From positions 248,001 through 312,000 of the forward strand of contig CAJFCJ010000028.1 in assembly GCA_904063045.1 (NCBI GenBank): 64,000 nt of DNA. Direction: 5' to 3'. A program made the translations under genes and the position numbers. The DNA is from Dimorphilus gyrociliatus (Eukaryota > Annelida > Polychaeta > Dinophilidae). The notes under the pieces were generated by a model. The model worked only from the letters and a program-made list of their open reading frames with translations, was not told the DNA's origin and did not search any database. Below, one piece after another: positions 15,154-26,904 of the stretch. The first letter of the stretch is position 1. Each line of letters begins with the position of its first letter.

Positions 15154-16344
15154 AAAATTAGTGTATTCTCTCTACTGTTGCTTTTTTCATACAGTTTTTT
15201 ATATTCAATTTATTATTTGTTAAATAAATCAATTTTTCATTTGTAAAGAAATCAAAAATTCAGGAAAGAAAGAATAAAATTAAAAATAATATAACTTTAT
15301 CCCAGTTTTAAAAGAAAACTTCTTATTGATTAACCTATTTTACATTTTGTAAATAACCATTCTTACATCTGCTGAGATGAGGTTATTTTATGCATACAAT
15401 TTCAATAGCCTAGTTTCAATAAATGTTCATTTGGTGTAATATTCTAAACTATCAATATTAGAGAATCCACGTGTCGTTCGCTTGTAGTTATTTTCGTACG
15501 ATTTTTTAATCATAAATATAATAATCTTATCTGAAAGGAATATTCATTATAGATAAAAAAAAGACATATTTATGCTTTAATTGATAGCGAAAGATAATCT
15601 TCTCCCTTAAACTTCCGCAATTCAACCCTATTCTGCTTTCTTTTCATGTGCTTCAAGCGTTATAGGTTGCAACTGTGGTAAGATATTAAAAAAATAATTG
15701 TTTATTAAATTATATTTATAATTGAAATGCGTGAGCAAAATATAGGCTTATTTCTACTAAATGTTAAAATGCTTTAACTTTATTTAATTCATTCATTAAA
15801 CTAAAGAAGTTTGGTCTTTTGAGAAACAAAAGCAAAAATAATATCTGTAAAGATAGACTACGTAACATATATATACCGCACTTAAGCCGCTTTAGCTGGC
15901 CTAGATACCCTATATAACTCTACTTCAATGTCTTGGTTCATTTTATATTTTGGCGAAACTTGAATGATGCAATTTCCGAAATTTAAATAAGAGGCCATTC
16001 ACTTGCTGTTCGGAGTTTCAATAAAGCATTTTAAAACAATACCTTTATATCTGTATTTAAAACTATCTGGCTTTAAAGGAAAATTCAACTGATAATTAAA
16101 AAGTAAGCTTATGTTTTCTTGATATGACAGCGCAATAACATCCTATACAAAAAATGTCTTTAGATTGCTTTCTAAACGTAAGGAAAGTGATCGATGTGAG
16201 AAGAAATCCATGTGTTTCTATTTCACAATACGATATATCTAAATTTCAATCTATATAGTGAAAGTGACGTGTACAGCACAGCTGTTTATAAAGTTCTGCG
16301 ATTTTGTTTCTATTACTTTTTTCTATTCTTCTTCGCAGGTCGAT
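15154..16344. other. Intergenic upstream of the CPS gene
   Basis: About 1.2 kb without a clear gene. A strong splice acceptor (TTCTTCTTCGCAG) ends at 16338, just before the CPS start, so a leader exon probably lies upstream. A candidate exon has ATG at 16154 and donor AAAC|GTAAGG at 16177/16178. It would extend the protein in frame by 10 residues. Confidence 0.4.
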
Positions 16345-19300
16345 ATGAGAATATTAACTGCCGCTCAAAAATTTTCCAAAACAACCAAACTCTGTTTGGA
16401 ACGTAATTTTTCTGTAACATCCCAGTTAGCACTCTCAAATAGAAAGGTTTACATTTTTTAAATTAATATATTTATAATGCATAAACTAACTGTACATTAA
16501 TTTAGCCTACAAAGGCTTCACTTATTTTGGAAAATGGAAAACGAATGCAAGGTTATACCTTCGGAAGTGAAGTTTCCAGTGCTGGAGAAGTAGTTTTCAA
16601 CACAGGATTAGTAGGGTAAGAATATAATATATTATATTTCTTGTTCGATATTTAATTACAAAACTTTAACTTTAACTTTAAAGATATCCAGAAGCTTTGA
16701 CAGATCCAAGCTATAGAGGTCAAATTTTAGCCTTAACATATCCTATTGTTGGCAATTATGGTGTGCCAAATACAAAAGAATTAGATGAGTTTGGACTTAG
16801 GAAATATGTCGAAAGTGATAAAATCCAGGTTTTCAACTTTTTTATTTGGCTTTTTTTGTTGAAGAACAAAAAAAACAAATTTAATTAATTAGCTAATTAA
16901 TCAATCAGGTTGCTGGGCTTTTGGTTCAAGACTATAGTCATCACTATTCCCATTGGAACGCAACCAAATCCCTATCGGACTGGTTGAAAGAGGACAATGT
17001 TCCAGCCTTGTACGGAATTGATACGAGACAACTTACAAAGCATATTCGAGATAAGGTAAAAAAGATAAAATTTGGATAATTTTAGATGTACCGGAAAATA
17101 AATATTCTCGTTTATTTAGGGAACGGTTCTGGGTAAAATTGAATTTACCGACCAGCCAATTGATTTCGTTGATCCAAACTTGAGAAATTTAATGGCTGAA
17201 GTATCAGTTAAAGAACCTCAGATATTTGGAAAAGGCAACAAATATAGAATTGTCGCATTGGACTGTGGCATAAAGCATAACATGATAAGAAATCTTGTAA
17301 AGGTAAGATAACTTAAAATTTTTTACAAGACTTTTTTCTTGATTACCTAGTTTTTAAAAAAAAAAAGCTTTATCATGGAATTTTTGTTTCCTAACCGTTG
17401 CTATAAATAACTGTAGAGAGGTGCTGAGGTCAAACTTGTACCATGGAATTATGATATATCGCAAGAGGAATACGATGGACTTTTCTTATCAAATGGACCA
17501 GGCGATCCAGCTTTATCAACTGATGCTATTAAAAACTTGAAAAAAGTTTGTATTTTATTAATTATTGGTTTTAATGGAATAGTTTGCAAATTAATTTTTT
17601 CTTAATTATCAAGGTATTGGATAGTGATAGGAAAGAACCTTTATTTGGTATTTGTATGGGTAACCAATTGACGGCTCTTGCAGCTGGTGCTGAAACATAT
17701 AAGCTCCCTTTGGGAAATAGAGGTCATAACCAACCAGTAATTAATATGTTAAATGGACAAGCATTCATTACATCTCAAAACCATGGATTCGCAATTAATG
17801 ACAAGACTTTGCCGGATGGATGGAAACCACTTTTTGTCAACGCAAATGACCAAACAAATGAAGGAATAATGCACGAAACCAAACCAATCTATACTGCTCA
17901 ATTTCATCCAGAAGCGTACGGTGGACCAACAGATACTGAGGTTTGTTTTTACATGAAATAAGCTTGTTATCTAGAAATAACTGTGTCCTTTTCAGTATTT
18001 GTTTGACAATTTTATGGATTTAGTTAAATCTCAGGGAAAGCATATTTCTAAAGTAGCTAAGCCTGTTATACCTATGCCTGAACGAATTCAAGTAAAGAAA
18101 GTTTTGGTTCTCGGAAGTGGTGGTCTATCTATTGGACAGGCTGGCGAATTTGATTATAGCGGTTCTCAAGCTATTAAGGCCCTAAAGGAGGAGAACATTG
18201 AAACAATTCTTATGAATCCTAATATTGCTTCTGTACAAACAAATGCTGAGGGTGAGAAACAAGCTGACAACGTTTATTTCTTACCAATTACACCTGATTA
18301 CGTTGAGAGTGTTATCAAGGAGGAGAAACCCGACGGTATTCTATTATCTATGGGAGGTCAAACAGCCTTAAACTGCGGTGTAGAATTATACAAGAAAGGA
18401 ATTTTTAAGAAATATGACGTTAAAGTACTTGGCACACAAATCGATTCAATCATATCAACAGAAGATAGGCAAATTTTTGCTGATAAACTAAAAGAAATTA
18501 ATGAAAAGTTGGCTCCTTCCATAGCTGTCGAAACTGTCGAAGATGCAATTAAGGTCAAATTTCAAATGCGTAGCATTTTTAAGCATAGATATATTATATT
18601 TCTATATTATATGTTATATTTACTAATTTGGTAAATTGTTGTAGGCTGCTGAAGAAATAAAATATCCAGTCATGCTTAGAGCGGCATATGCCCTAGGAGG
18701 CTTCGGTTCTGGTGTGGCTGAGAATGAAGAAAAACTTCGAGATATTGCAACTAAAGCTTTGGCTTATTCCAGTCAAATCTTAGTAGAACAAAGTTTACTT
18801 GGGTGGAAAGAAGTAGAATACGAAGTGGTTAGAGACGCACATGATAATTGCATTACTGTATGTAACATGGAAAATTTCGATCCTCTTGGCGTTCATACAG
18901 GAGACTCTATTGTTGTTGCTCCAAGTCAGACATTATCTAATCAAGAATATCACATGTTGAGAGAAACTGCTATTAAGGTTGTTAGACACTTTGGAATTGT
19001 TGGAGAGTGCAATATTCAATACGCATTGCATCCTGAATCTTTAGAATATTGTATTATTGAAATTAACGCCCGATTGTCAAGAAGCTCGGCTTTGGCATCC
19101 AAAGCTACCGGATATCCTTTGGCTTTTATAGCAGCTAAATTGGCTTTGGGAATTACTTTACCAAAGATTCCTAATGCTACAACAATGTCCACAACTGCAT
19201 GTTTTGAACCTAGTCTCGACTATATCGTGACCAAAATTCCAAGATGGGACTTGGATAGATTTCAACATACATCTAAAGAAATTGGTAGTTCAATGAAAAG

Positions 19301-22145
19301 TGTGGGCGAAGTAAGAACTAAATATCAATCTCTATCGAACATTCAATTTTTTTTTAATTACAGGTTATGGCTATAGGTAGAACTTTTGAAGAGAGTTTAC
19401 AAAAAGCTCTTCGAATGACACATCCATCTGTGGATGGATTCACAGCAAAACTTCCGGCTGGCAAAGACTATCCTGAAGATTTCAAGTTAAACGATAATCT
19501 AAAACAGCCACAAAATTCCCGTATTCATTATATCTGCAAGGTCTACTTTTAAATTAATTAATCTAAATTCATAAAACTGACTTCAAAAATGAACAATACA
19601 TAGGCCCTACAAGAAGGAAAAACTGTTAATGACATTCATCAATTAACACAAATTGATCCATGGTTCCTGCATAAACTTAATCGTATTGTAAAAATGGAAA
19701 AGAACTTTGCAAAACTTGATTGGTAAAAATATAATAATTATTTATTTATTATTTATATCATATTATAAAAAAATTATAGGTCTCAACTAGACAATGAAGA
19801 TATACTACTTGCCAAACAGGCAGGTTTTTCAGATAAACAATTAGGATCTGCGTTGAAGTTGCCAGAAAGTGAAGTAAGAAAGATAAGAGAAAGTAAAAAC
19901 ATTAAGCCCTTCGTTAAACAAGTATGATTTTTAATGAGAATAACTCTTGTTTAAAAGTTACTATTTTATGATTAGATTGATACAATGGCTGCTGAATATC
20001 CTGCAGTAACAAACTATTTATATTGTTCATACAATGGAATGGTAGATATCTTTTATTTGATAGCTAATTTCTTCATTGATAATCTTTTCATTATTATATT
20101 TTTAAAAGGAACATGATGTGACCTTTAATGACAAGGGAACAATGGTTATGGGTTGCGGTCCCTACCATATTGGTAGTTCTGTTGAATTTGATTGGTGTGC
20201 CGTATCTTCTATTAGAACTTTAAGACAGGACGGCGAAAAGACTATTGTTGTTAATCATAATCCAGAAACAGTGTCAACTGATTTTGATGAGTGTGATAAA
20301 TTATATTTTGAAGAATTATCTTTGGAAAGAGTGATGGATATCTACGAACAAGTACGTCAATATCTGTATCCACTATGGTAAAAGAAACACCATAGATTAT
20401 AGGAGCAGTTTATTAATAGTTTAATATCAAATGCCATCTATTTATATATATATATATATGTTTACAGGAAAAATGCAAGGGAGTTATAGTATCCGTCGGA
20501 GGGCAAATCCCAAACAATCTTGCTTTACCGTTGTATAAGAATGGGGTAAACGTATTGGGTACTTCGCCGATAATGATTGACAAAGCCGAAGATAGATCCG
20601 TATTTTCTGCAATTTGTGATGAAATTGGAGTAGAACAAGCCTCTTGGAGAAGTTTGAGCAGTTTGGTAAGTTGTTCATATAAATTTAATTAGCTTAATAA
20701 ACAATTAATAAATTATTGTCAACTCTTACAGGAAGATGCTTTGGACTTTGCTGCATCTGTTGGTTATCCGTGTTTGCTTCGACCATCCTATATCCTTTCA
20801 GGTTCTGCCATGAATGTAGCCTATGGGCCTCAAGAATTGAAAAAATTCTTGCAGCAAGCTGCTGAAGTTTCCCAGGATCATCCTGTTGTTATTACTAAAT
20901 TCATTCTTGGAGCTAGAGAAGTTGAAATGGATGCTGTTGCAAAGGATGGACAGGCTCGTTTTTTCTTTATTTTCTTTTTAATTTAATTAATGCTATTGTT
21001 TTCATTTAGGTTGTGGGTCACGCAATGTCAGAGCATGTCGAGGATGCTGGAGTTCACAGTGGAGATGCTACACACATCCTTCCAACTCAAACTATAAGCG
21101 AAGAAGCCATTAACAAAGTAGATATATTATTTAAATACTCTTCTTAATTTTATATTTTCAAAAATTTCGTTTAAAGATTAAAGATGTCACTCGTAAAATT
21201 GCCAAACGATTTGAAATATCAGGACCTATGAATATGCAGTTTTTAGTAAAAGATAAGGATGTTTTCGTGATAGAAATGAACCTTAGAGCCTCAAGATCAT
21301 TCCCATTTGTATCAAAGACTATCGGAACTGATTTGATAGCATTAGCAACGAAGATTATGACTAATCATCCGATTGATATTGAATCTCTTCCAACATTAGA
21401 AAACCCTCATAATCCCAAAGATTATATTGGGCTAAAAGCGCCTATGTTTTCTTGGCCTCGTTTAAGAGATGCTGACCCTCTTCTCCGATGTGAAATGTCC
21501 TCCACTGGTGAGGTAGCTTGCTTCGGAAAGGACGTTCATTCAGCCTTCTTGAAAGCTATAATGTCAACTGGGTACGAATAGAAGATTACTGTTTACCTTT
21601 TCGATTCTTTTTCCTATGTATTTAATTTTCAATTTTAGATTTAAACTGCCGCCAAAGAATGGAAAAATCTTAATTGGAATCCAACATAGCTTCCAGCCTG
21701 ACTTTTTACCAACTGCAAAGGCGTTCAATGATAGAGGATATCAACTCTATGCCACACAGGCCACCGCTGAATATTTAGAACAGCATAACATACCAGCCAA
21801 AACGGTCGGATGGCAAGTAGCTAAAAATGCTGGTGATGAAGAATTTCCAACAGCAACCAAATTAATTCAAAATAAGGAAGTGGATTTGGTTGTGAATCTT
21901 CCAAATCATAACACGAAGTATGTCCAAGATAATTACTTGATAAGACGATCGGCTATAGATGCCGGTGTACCTCTACTAACAAACTTTCAGGTTTGTAATC
22001 AAAACTCTATTACCATTAATACTTATTAGACTTTCACCTACAGATTGTAAAGTTATTCGCTGAAGCTTTGGATCACGCTGAAGACTTAGATGTATCTTCA
22101 TTGTTTCATTATAGATTGAAAAAAGATAAAACATCCTCTGTTTAG
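16345..22145 (+). CDS. CPS1: Mitochondrial carbamoyl-phosphate synthase, glutamine-type (CPS III-like)
   Basis: Makes carbamoyl phosphate in mitochondria for citrulline/arginine synthesis. Twenty exons sum to 4,491 nt, 1,496 aa, matching CPS1 (about 1,500). Exon starts: 16345, 16506, 16684, 16909, 17120, 17417, 17614, 17996, 18645, 19364, 19604, 19780, 19976, 20109, 20468, 20732, 21010, 21177, 21639, 22044. Residues 1-34 are Arg/Lys/Ser-rich without acids except one Glu, like a mitochondrial presequence. The glutaminase domain keeps Cys (FGICMGNQ) and His-Glu ([13 protein letters not shown]), unlike ammonia-only vertebrate CPS1. Two ATP-grasp halves follow, then a C-terminal allosteric domain with ATQAT and [14 protein letters not shown], matching the N-acetylglutamate site of CPS I/III as I recall it. 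There is no DHOase or ATCase fusion, so it is not CAD. Intron 16 starts GC (20954). AATAAA is at 22158-22163. Confidence 0.95.
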
Positions 22146-22484
22146 TTGTTTGATCTAAATAAAAGAAATGCAATTGCTTGCATAAACCAGTAGCAACGAG
22201 CGTTTTCTATTATCTTTAAAGATAATTTAAAGAGCTGTAATAGTATGTCACATATTGACATTCACCATGCACTGTAGAATTAGTCTATTTGATATTATTC
22301 ATATTTTAGGAGCATGGTATAGTTAATTTTAGTAATAGTCGAAAAGAATTGATTTGAAATTTCCGCCAAAAAATATAATTTACGAATGCTGTTTTCAGCT
22401 ATAGGTGGCGCTAAATAATTTTCCGAAATAGTTGAAGATCCGGTGAACAGCGATGTGGCTCTTCCTTTCCGCCATTAAACCAGC
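22146..22484. promoter_or_regulatory. RPS28 promoter and 5'TOP region
   Basis: Short gap after the CPS polyadenylation signal. Close to RPS28 are GATCCGGTG and a pyrimidine run CTCTTCCTTTCC at 22459-22470, a good 5'TOP-type transcription start for a ribosomal-protein gene. Confidence 0.55.
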
Positions 22485-22872
22485 ATGGACAAGCAAGGAA
22501 ATCCTGTTAGACTCGCTAAAGTAAGAATTTAATTATTTCTTATGAAAGTTTTTGATTTTAACTTACTCTGTTAAAGTTAAAGAACATTTCTAACCAAGAA
22601 AATTTAAAAAAAATGCTTTTAACAATGATTTGTTCCTTTATCTGACGATAATGGGGAAGCATGTCGCTGCCATTTTGTATTAAGTTTTTTTTTCCTTTCA
22701 GGTTACTAAAATTTTAGGCCGTACTGGCTCGCAAGGGCAATGTACCCAAGTTCGCGTCGAATTTATCGATGAACAGAACCGTTCTATCATCCGTAACGTT
22801 AAAGGCCCAGTTCGTGAAGGCGACATTTTGACTCTTCTCGAATCTGAAAGAGAAGCAAGAAGACTCCGATAG
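22485..22872 (+). CDS. RPS28: 40S ribosomal protein S28 (eS28)
   Basis: Small-subunit ribosomal protein near the mRNA exit channel. Two coding exons (22485-22520, 22702-22872) give 68 aa. The sequence [33 protein letters not shown] and [10 protein letters not shown] is nearly identical across animals. The TAG stop is followed at once by a splice donor (TAG|GTAATT). The 3'UTR seems to continue in exons 23137-23168 and 23324 onward, with AATAAA at 23375-23380. Both 3'UTR junctions lie within about 32 spliced nt of the stop, close enough to escape nonsense-mediated decay under the usual 50-55 nt rule. Confidence 0.96.
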
Positions 22873-22911
22873 GTAATTATTAAAACCTTTCACTCATAGA
22901 CAAGTGTTCGA

Positions 22912-23051
22912 TAGCACGCTGCATAAGCACGATGCATTTTAACTCAAAATTCTGACGTGTTGTCGAACCACGTGCTACGTAGAGCAACCCACTTCCAGCT
23001 CCTAAGAGATAAGAAATTCGTTTCTTAGGCGTTTTCCCTTGTGGGAGATTA
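22912..23051 (+). ncRNA. Candidate H/ACA-like snoRNA in RPS28 3'UTR intron
   Basis: The intron 22873-23136 contains a GC-richer block with two hairpins. Hairpin 1 has the 7-bp base stem TAGCACG (22912-22918) / CGTGCTA (22971-22977). It is followed by AGAGCA (22981-22986), which fits the H-box ANANNA. Hairpin 2 has base stem CCCAC (22988-22992) / GTGGG (23041-23045) and an upper stem AAGAAA-TTCG-TTTCTT closed by CCT/AGG. It is followed by AGA (23046-23048) exactly 16 nt past the upper stem, the spacing expected for an ACA box. Against it: the box is AGA instead of ACA, and hairpin 1 spacing to the H box is about 19 nt. No rRNA target was assigned. Confidence 0.38.
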
Positions 23052-23136
23052 GTATCTTTGATCTATATTTAGTATTGATATATAAATGCTAGATACGCTT
23101 GCAAAGTTACAACTCTAATAATTTTTTTCTCTGCAG

Positions 23137-23715
23137 ATTTCGTGAACTGTCCAAAGAAGATCAGACAGGTAATAGTCCTTAGTTTCAACTCTGGCCTCCA
23201 CCATTCTAAACGTAATTAACTATTTGTACTTAATTACCTATAACAATAAATAAGACATACTACCTACTATACGTTTTTTAAGTATTCGTTATGAAAAACA
23301 CTGATGATTGTTAATTTTTACAGGTCCGTCAGATGTCTATTGTTATGGCGTTATAAATGTACATTTCACTTGCGAATAAAAAAATTACATGATCAGATAT
23401 TGTTATGTTTGTTATTTATTTTCTTTAAAAAATACAATAAATTGTTCTGAAAAAACGTGAGTTATTGTAAATATAGGTGTCGCTAGTTATTAAAAAAAAT
23501 CATACCGGAAACGGAAACAAGTGATTTCAATATTTTTGCTCTTTAAGACTTCTCACTTGATCACTCTTTCGGGCTTTGTAGTTTAACTACTGCCGCAACG
23601 TGGGTTATGGGCTAGCAATGATTTGATTTATGACCAACTCTAAGTGTTTGCGTCGTATTAATACATAAAGGAAGGAAGCTAGCTTAATAAAATTACCTAT
23701 AAATTTATAATCGAG
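23137..23715. other. RPS28 3'UTR exons and RPRD2 upstream region
   Basis: This stretch contains 3'UTR exon 23137-23168, a second UTR intron to 23323, and the last RPS28 exon with AATAAA at 23375-23380. From about 23460 it is the RPRD2 upstream region, with an ETS-like ACCGGAAACGGAA at about 23505. No other gene was seen. Confidence 0.5.
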
Positions 23716-25649
23716 ATGTCGTCAAAGAAGTTAAATGAAGCAAACGTCCAAAAGAAGCTCAAGGAAGTTGAGAATACCATAGACAGTATTCAAACGTTAT
23801 CTTTATGGATAATTCATCATAAGGCTAATCATGAAAGAATTGTAGATCTTTGGCTGAAGTCACTTCAAGAAGGTTGTTATTTTTTAAACAGCTTTAACGA
23901 TAATTGCTATATTTCTCTTTCTTTCATAGCAACTCTGGCCCACAGAGTGACATTGTTCAACTTATGTAATGATGTTGTTCAAAATTGCAAACGAAAACAC
24001 GCTCCAATGTATCAAGATTCATTTAAGAGAGTTTTGACGGATGCTGCTGAATACGTTAAGTAAGATATGAAAGCAATTCTATGTAGATTATAACAGTAAT
24101 GGCTGATATGATAAACAAATATTAGCATAATTCTGACATTTATGACGCTTCCACTTTTTCATTAATTTCTATTTGTTACTATTTTAGAGATGAAGCAATC
24201 CGACAGAAAATTACGCGATTAGTTAAGATTTGGGCAGATAGAAAAGTATACGACAAAGAATTTTTGGTTAATTTAGCTGGAATACTAGGTAGTATGCTAA
24301 TACAATTATTCAAAGTTTGTTCGATTAACAATAATTGTAGTATAAAGCGACAGCTTTTTCAATAGTGTCGATAATTTATTCTGAAAGCTGCTGCAATAAT
24401 GCACGTGTGTGTATTATAAAAAAGAAAAGCGAAATAAAGTATTTTATTTAATTCATTATTTTGTCATATAGATGGCAGAAAAGTAGATACTGATGCTTCG
24501 CACGTTGCGTCTGTGGTTGATGACTTCAAAGTAAGTAAAGTTATTATTCGCTGAATAAATAGTCTTATTTCTAAAATGTAATTATGTTTAAAAGCCTGAG
24601 AAAATTTTAAAAAGGGCAAATAGCTTAAATCCTATTAAAGCTAAGACGGAGAACTTGGACAAGGCACTACGAAATGCAAGAGTTGACGCATCGAACATTG
24701 AGGCAATTAAACAATTAAAAGGTTTATTATTAAAATATAAAGATTCAATAATTACTTAATCTGTAAATATTTACAAGAACAATTCTTAACAGATTTGAAT
24801 CAAGGAAAAGAGTTTTATCAGAATTTTGAAGATTCAGTTGTGAAACTAAAGACCTACGTTGGATATTTAAAGGATGAAATAGTTCAGAGGAAAAGTCTGA
24901 TTGAAGTTTTAGAAGAAGGTTCTAATTATTATTCAACACAAGAAAACGATGCTAAAATAGTAGCAAAAGCTTACAAAAACTTTGGAAAAAGAATGCAAAA
25001 CTGTTCAACTTTGTTGGATCAAAAAATCAAAATCCTTCCTGAACCTGCTACTGACGACAGGGAGCAAGTTGATATGGATCTAGAAGATGATCAGGACTTA
25101 GATCTCCAACTATCACCAATAGCTCCAGAATCAATGAAACCTCTACCGAATCGTGTTCCACCCATGGTAAAAAATACAGCTGCCTCGTTCATGGGAAACT
25201 CAAATATGGGCCAGCAAATTCAAACTTTGGAACTCAATCAAAATGATCCGCGATCCAGACGACGAGAAAAGAATACAGGGATGGAATTTCTGTCTAATTT
25301 ATTTGCACACAATGAACATGGCAATAAAATGCCAACATCTTTCATGCCTGAAGCTTGGAGAAATTCCGGTTCTCAGGGTGATACGCGAAAACCTGCCCAT
25401 CCTTCGTCTGTCCCCTCACCATACACAAGCAACAGACCTTTGAACCCTCCTACTCCCAACTATTACCATAATCGTGCCTCCATACCTAGAACAGGGATCG
25501 AATTAGATCCAATTGCAGCCGATCAACAAAAATTTATCGAAAGACTAAAAGATAGTCGCCAGCCCAGTAGTTTTCAACGGGTAGAGGAAGAACTGCATTC
25601 AGATGGAACACCAGTTCACGATGAAAATAGTGGATTAGCACTAATATAA
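23716..25649 (+). CDS. RPRD2: RPRD2-like Pol II CTD-interacting (CID) protein
   Basis: Nuclear protein that reads the phosphorylated CTD of RNA polymerase II through a CID domain. Six exons (23716-23872, 23930-24059, 24188-24288, 24472-24530, 24595-24721, 24793-25649) give 476 aa. The CID covers about residues 5-130 (IQTLSLWIIHHKANHERIVD, CNDVVQNCKRK, KIWADRKVYDKEF). A coiled-coil region follows, with KSLIEVLEEGSNYYSTQ and VAKAYKNFGKRMQNC. These match the RPRD2 middle domain better than RPRD1. The low-complexity tail ends DGTPVHDENSGLALI, and human RPRD2 has a similar DGTPVRDERSG. The protein is much shorter than vertebrate RPRD2. Confidence 0.88.
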
Positions 25650-26187
25650 ACTTTTCAATATTTTAAGTTTTGTTGTGCCACATCTATTTATCGTAGAGAA
25701 AAAATCTGCGACGCACGACCTATAAAATTAAAACTAGGATTACGAAGAAACGGACCATCAATAAACTGACAGAATTTAGAACAAAAGACCCTGAGGTTTT
25801 CATTTGATGTAACGCTGGCCAAAATAATATTTTATTTTTTTTGTCTGGTAAAAAATATATATAAAGATAGATAAATTGTTAACTGAAATTCTTTGAGAAA
25901 AAACAAGAAAGTGTCCTCTTTTGTTACGTAAAATGATTTTATATGCATATTTATTATATTACTCTGTTACTAGATTTATAACCTTTCCAGGAAACATTCT
26001 TTTCACTGAAGTTAGAATTAGATATAATCAAACTTATGAAAAAATACGGTGGAATGTAATAAGATATGTGATGGATATTTTACAGGAAACCTAAATAGTT
26101 CATAACTGAAACGAGAGAAAAAGATGATAATTTTTTTGATGATTTATGATGGCAGTTAATTTATAAGCTACATTAAGCGCATATTTA
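25650..26187. other. Convergent 3' region of RPRD2 and BORCS7
   Basis: 538 bp, AT-rich, with no coding signal. It carries the two 3'UTRs. Nothing else stands out. Confidence 0.45.
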
Positions 26188-26806
26188 TCATGTCGCTGAT
26201 GTGTGTATTGTTTCTAGCTGGTTCTTTATATCGGGCAATTGTTCTGCGCTGAAAAATTTTTGTTTTTTTGTTAATTTTTATATGAAACTGTTGAAAAAAG
26301 ATAAAAAATAATCATATTTGATACTATACAAACCTAGTGTTGATGGCGTCTATTCTGTTATAGGAGAGGAAGGGGAAACAGAATTTTATATCATTTCATT
26401 ATAGAAAAGGATCACTTACTGATAATTTAAATGTTGAGATAATAACGACATCTTCTTTAAAGTCTATAAAACAATAAAAATTTAGTCGTAATTTTATAAC
26501 CTAAAACTATGGATGAAGATTTGTCTTACAGTTAATGAATTTTCTATAGCACCTTCTAATAGAGTAAAGTTCTTGCTTGTTTTTTCTATAGCCTAAAAAG
26601 GTTTTTCATTTGAGAACGATCAATCATAATAAATGATGATTTTAAAATTTGATGATAAATATATACGCATAACTAACCTCTAGTGATTTGGAACCTTTCG
26701 ATACTTGCTTACAAAGAGATCCAAGATCATTTATGTTATTTGCAACCTTCTCAGATAATCGAGATTTTATTTCTTGATGCCAGTTTTTTGATCCGGAACC
26801 CGCCAT
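26188..26806 (-). CDS. BORCS7: BLOC-1-related complex subunit 7
   Basis: Subunit of BORC, which couples lysosomes to ARL8 and kinesin for outward movement. Five small exons (26806-26678, 26592-26530, 26463-26420, 26354-26334, 26248-26188) join in phase to 105 aa, the size of the human protein. Matching segments are RLSEKVANNINDLGSLCKQV, KGSKSLE, NFTLLEGAIENSLT, LKKMSLLSQHLNYQ and a C-terminal helix AEQLPDIKNQLETIHTSAT. Exon 4 is only 21 nt, a microexon. The start lies 98 bp from the PTAR1 start on the other strand. Confidence 0.88.
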
Positions 26807-26904
26807 GTTTGTTTATAGCATAAAAAGTAAAATAGTCTTCATTTTGTGCTCTTTCCGTCTGCTGAGCTATATAAATCGAAAGTAAGAGTCATAATTCAGC
26901 AAAA
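26807..26904. promoter_or_regulatory. 98-bp bidirectional promoter of BORCS7 and PTAR1
   Basis: Only 98 bp separate the two start codons of these head-to-head genes, so one shared core promoter and both 5'UTRs must fit here. The sequence includes GTGCTCTTTCCGTCTGCTGA and TATATAAATC. Which of these is functional cannot be told by eye. Confidence 0.65.
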
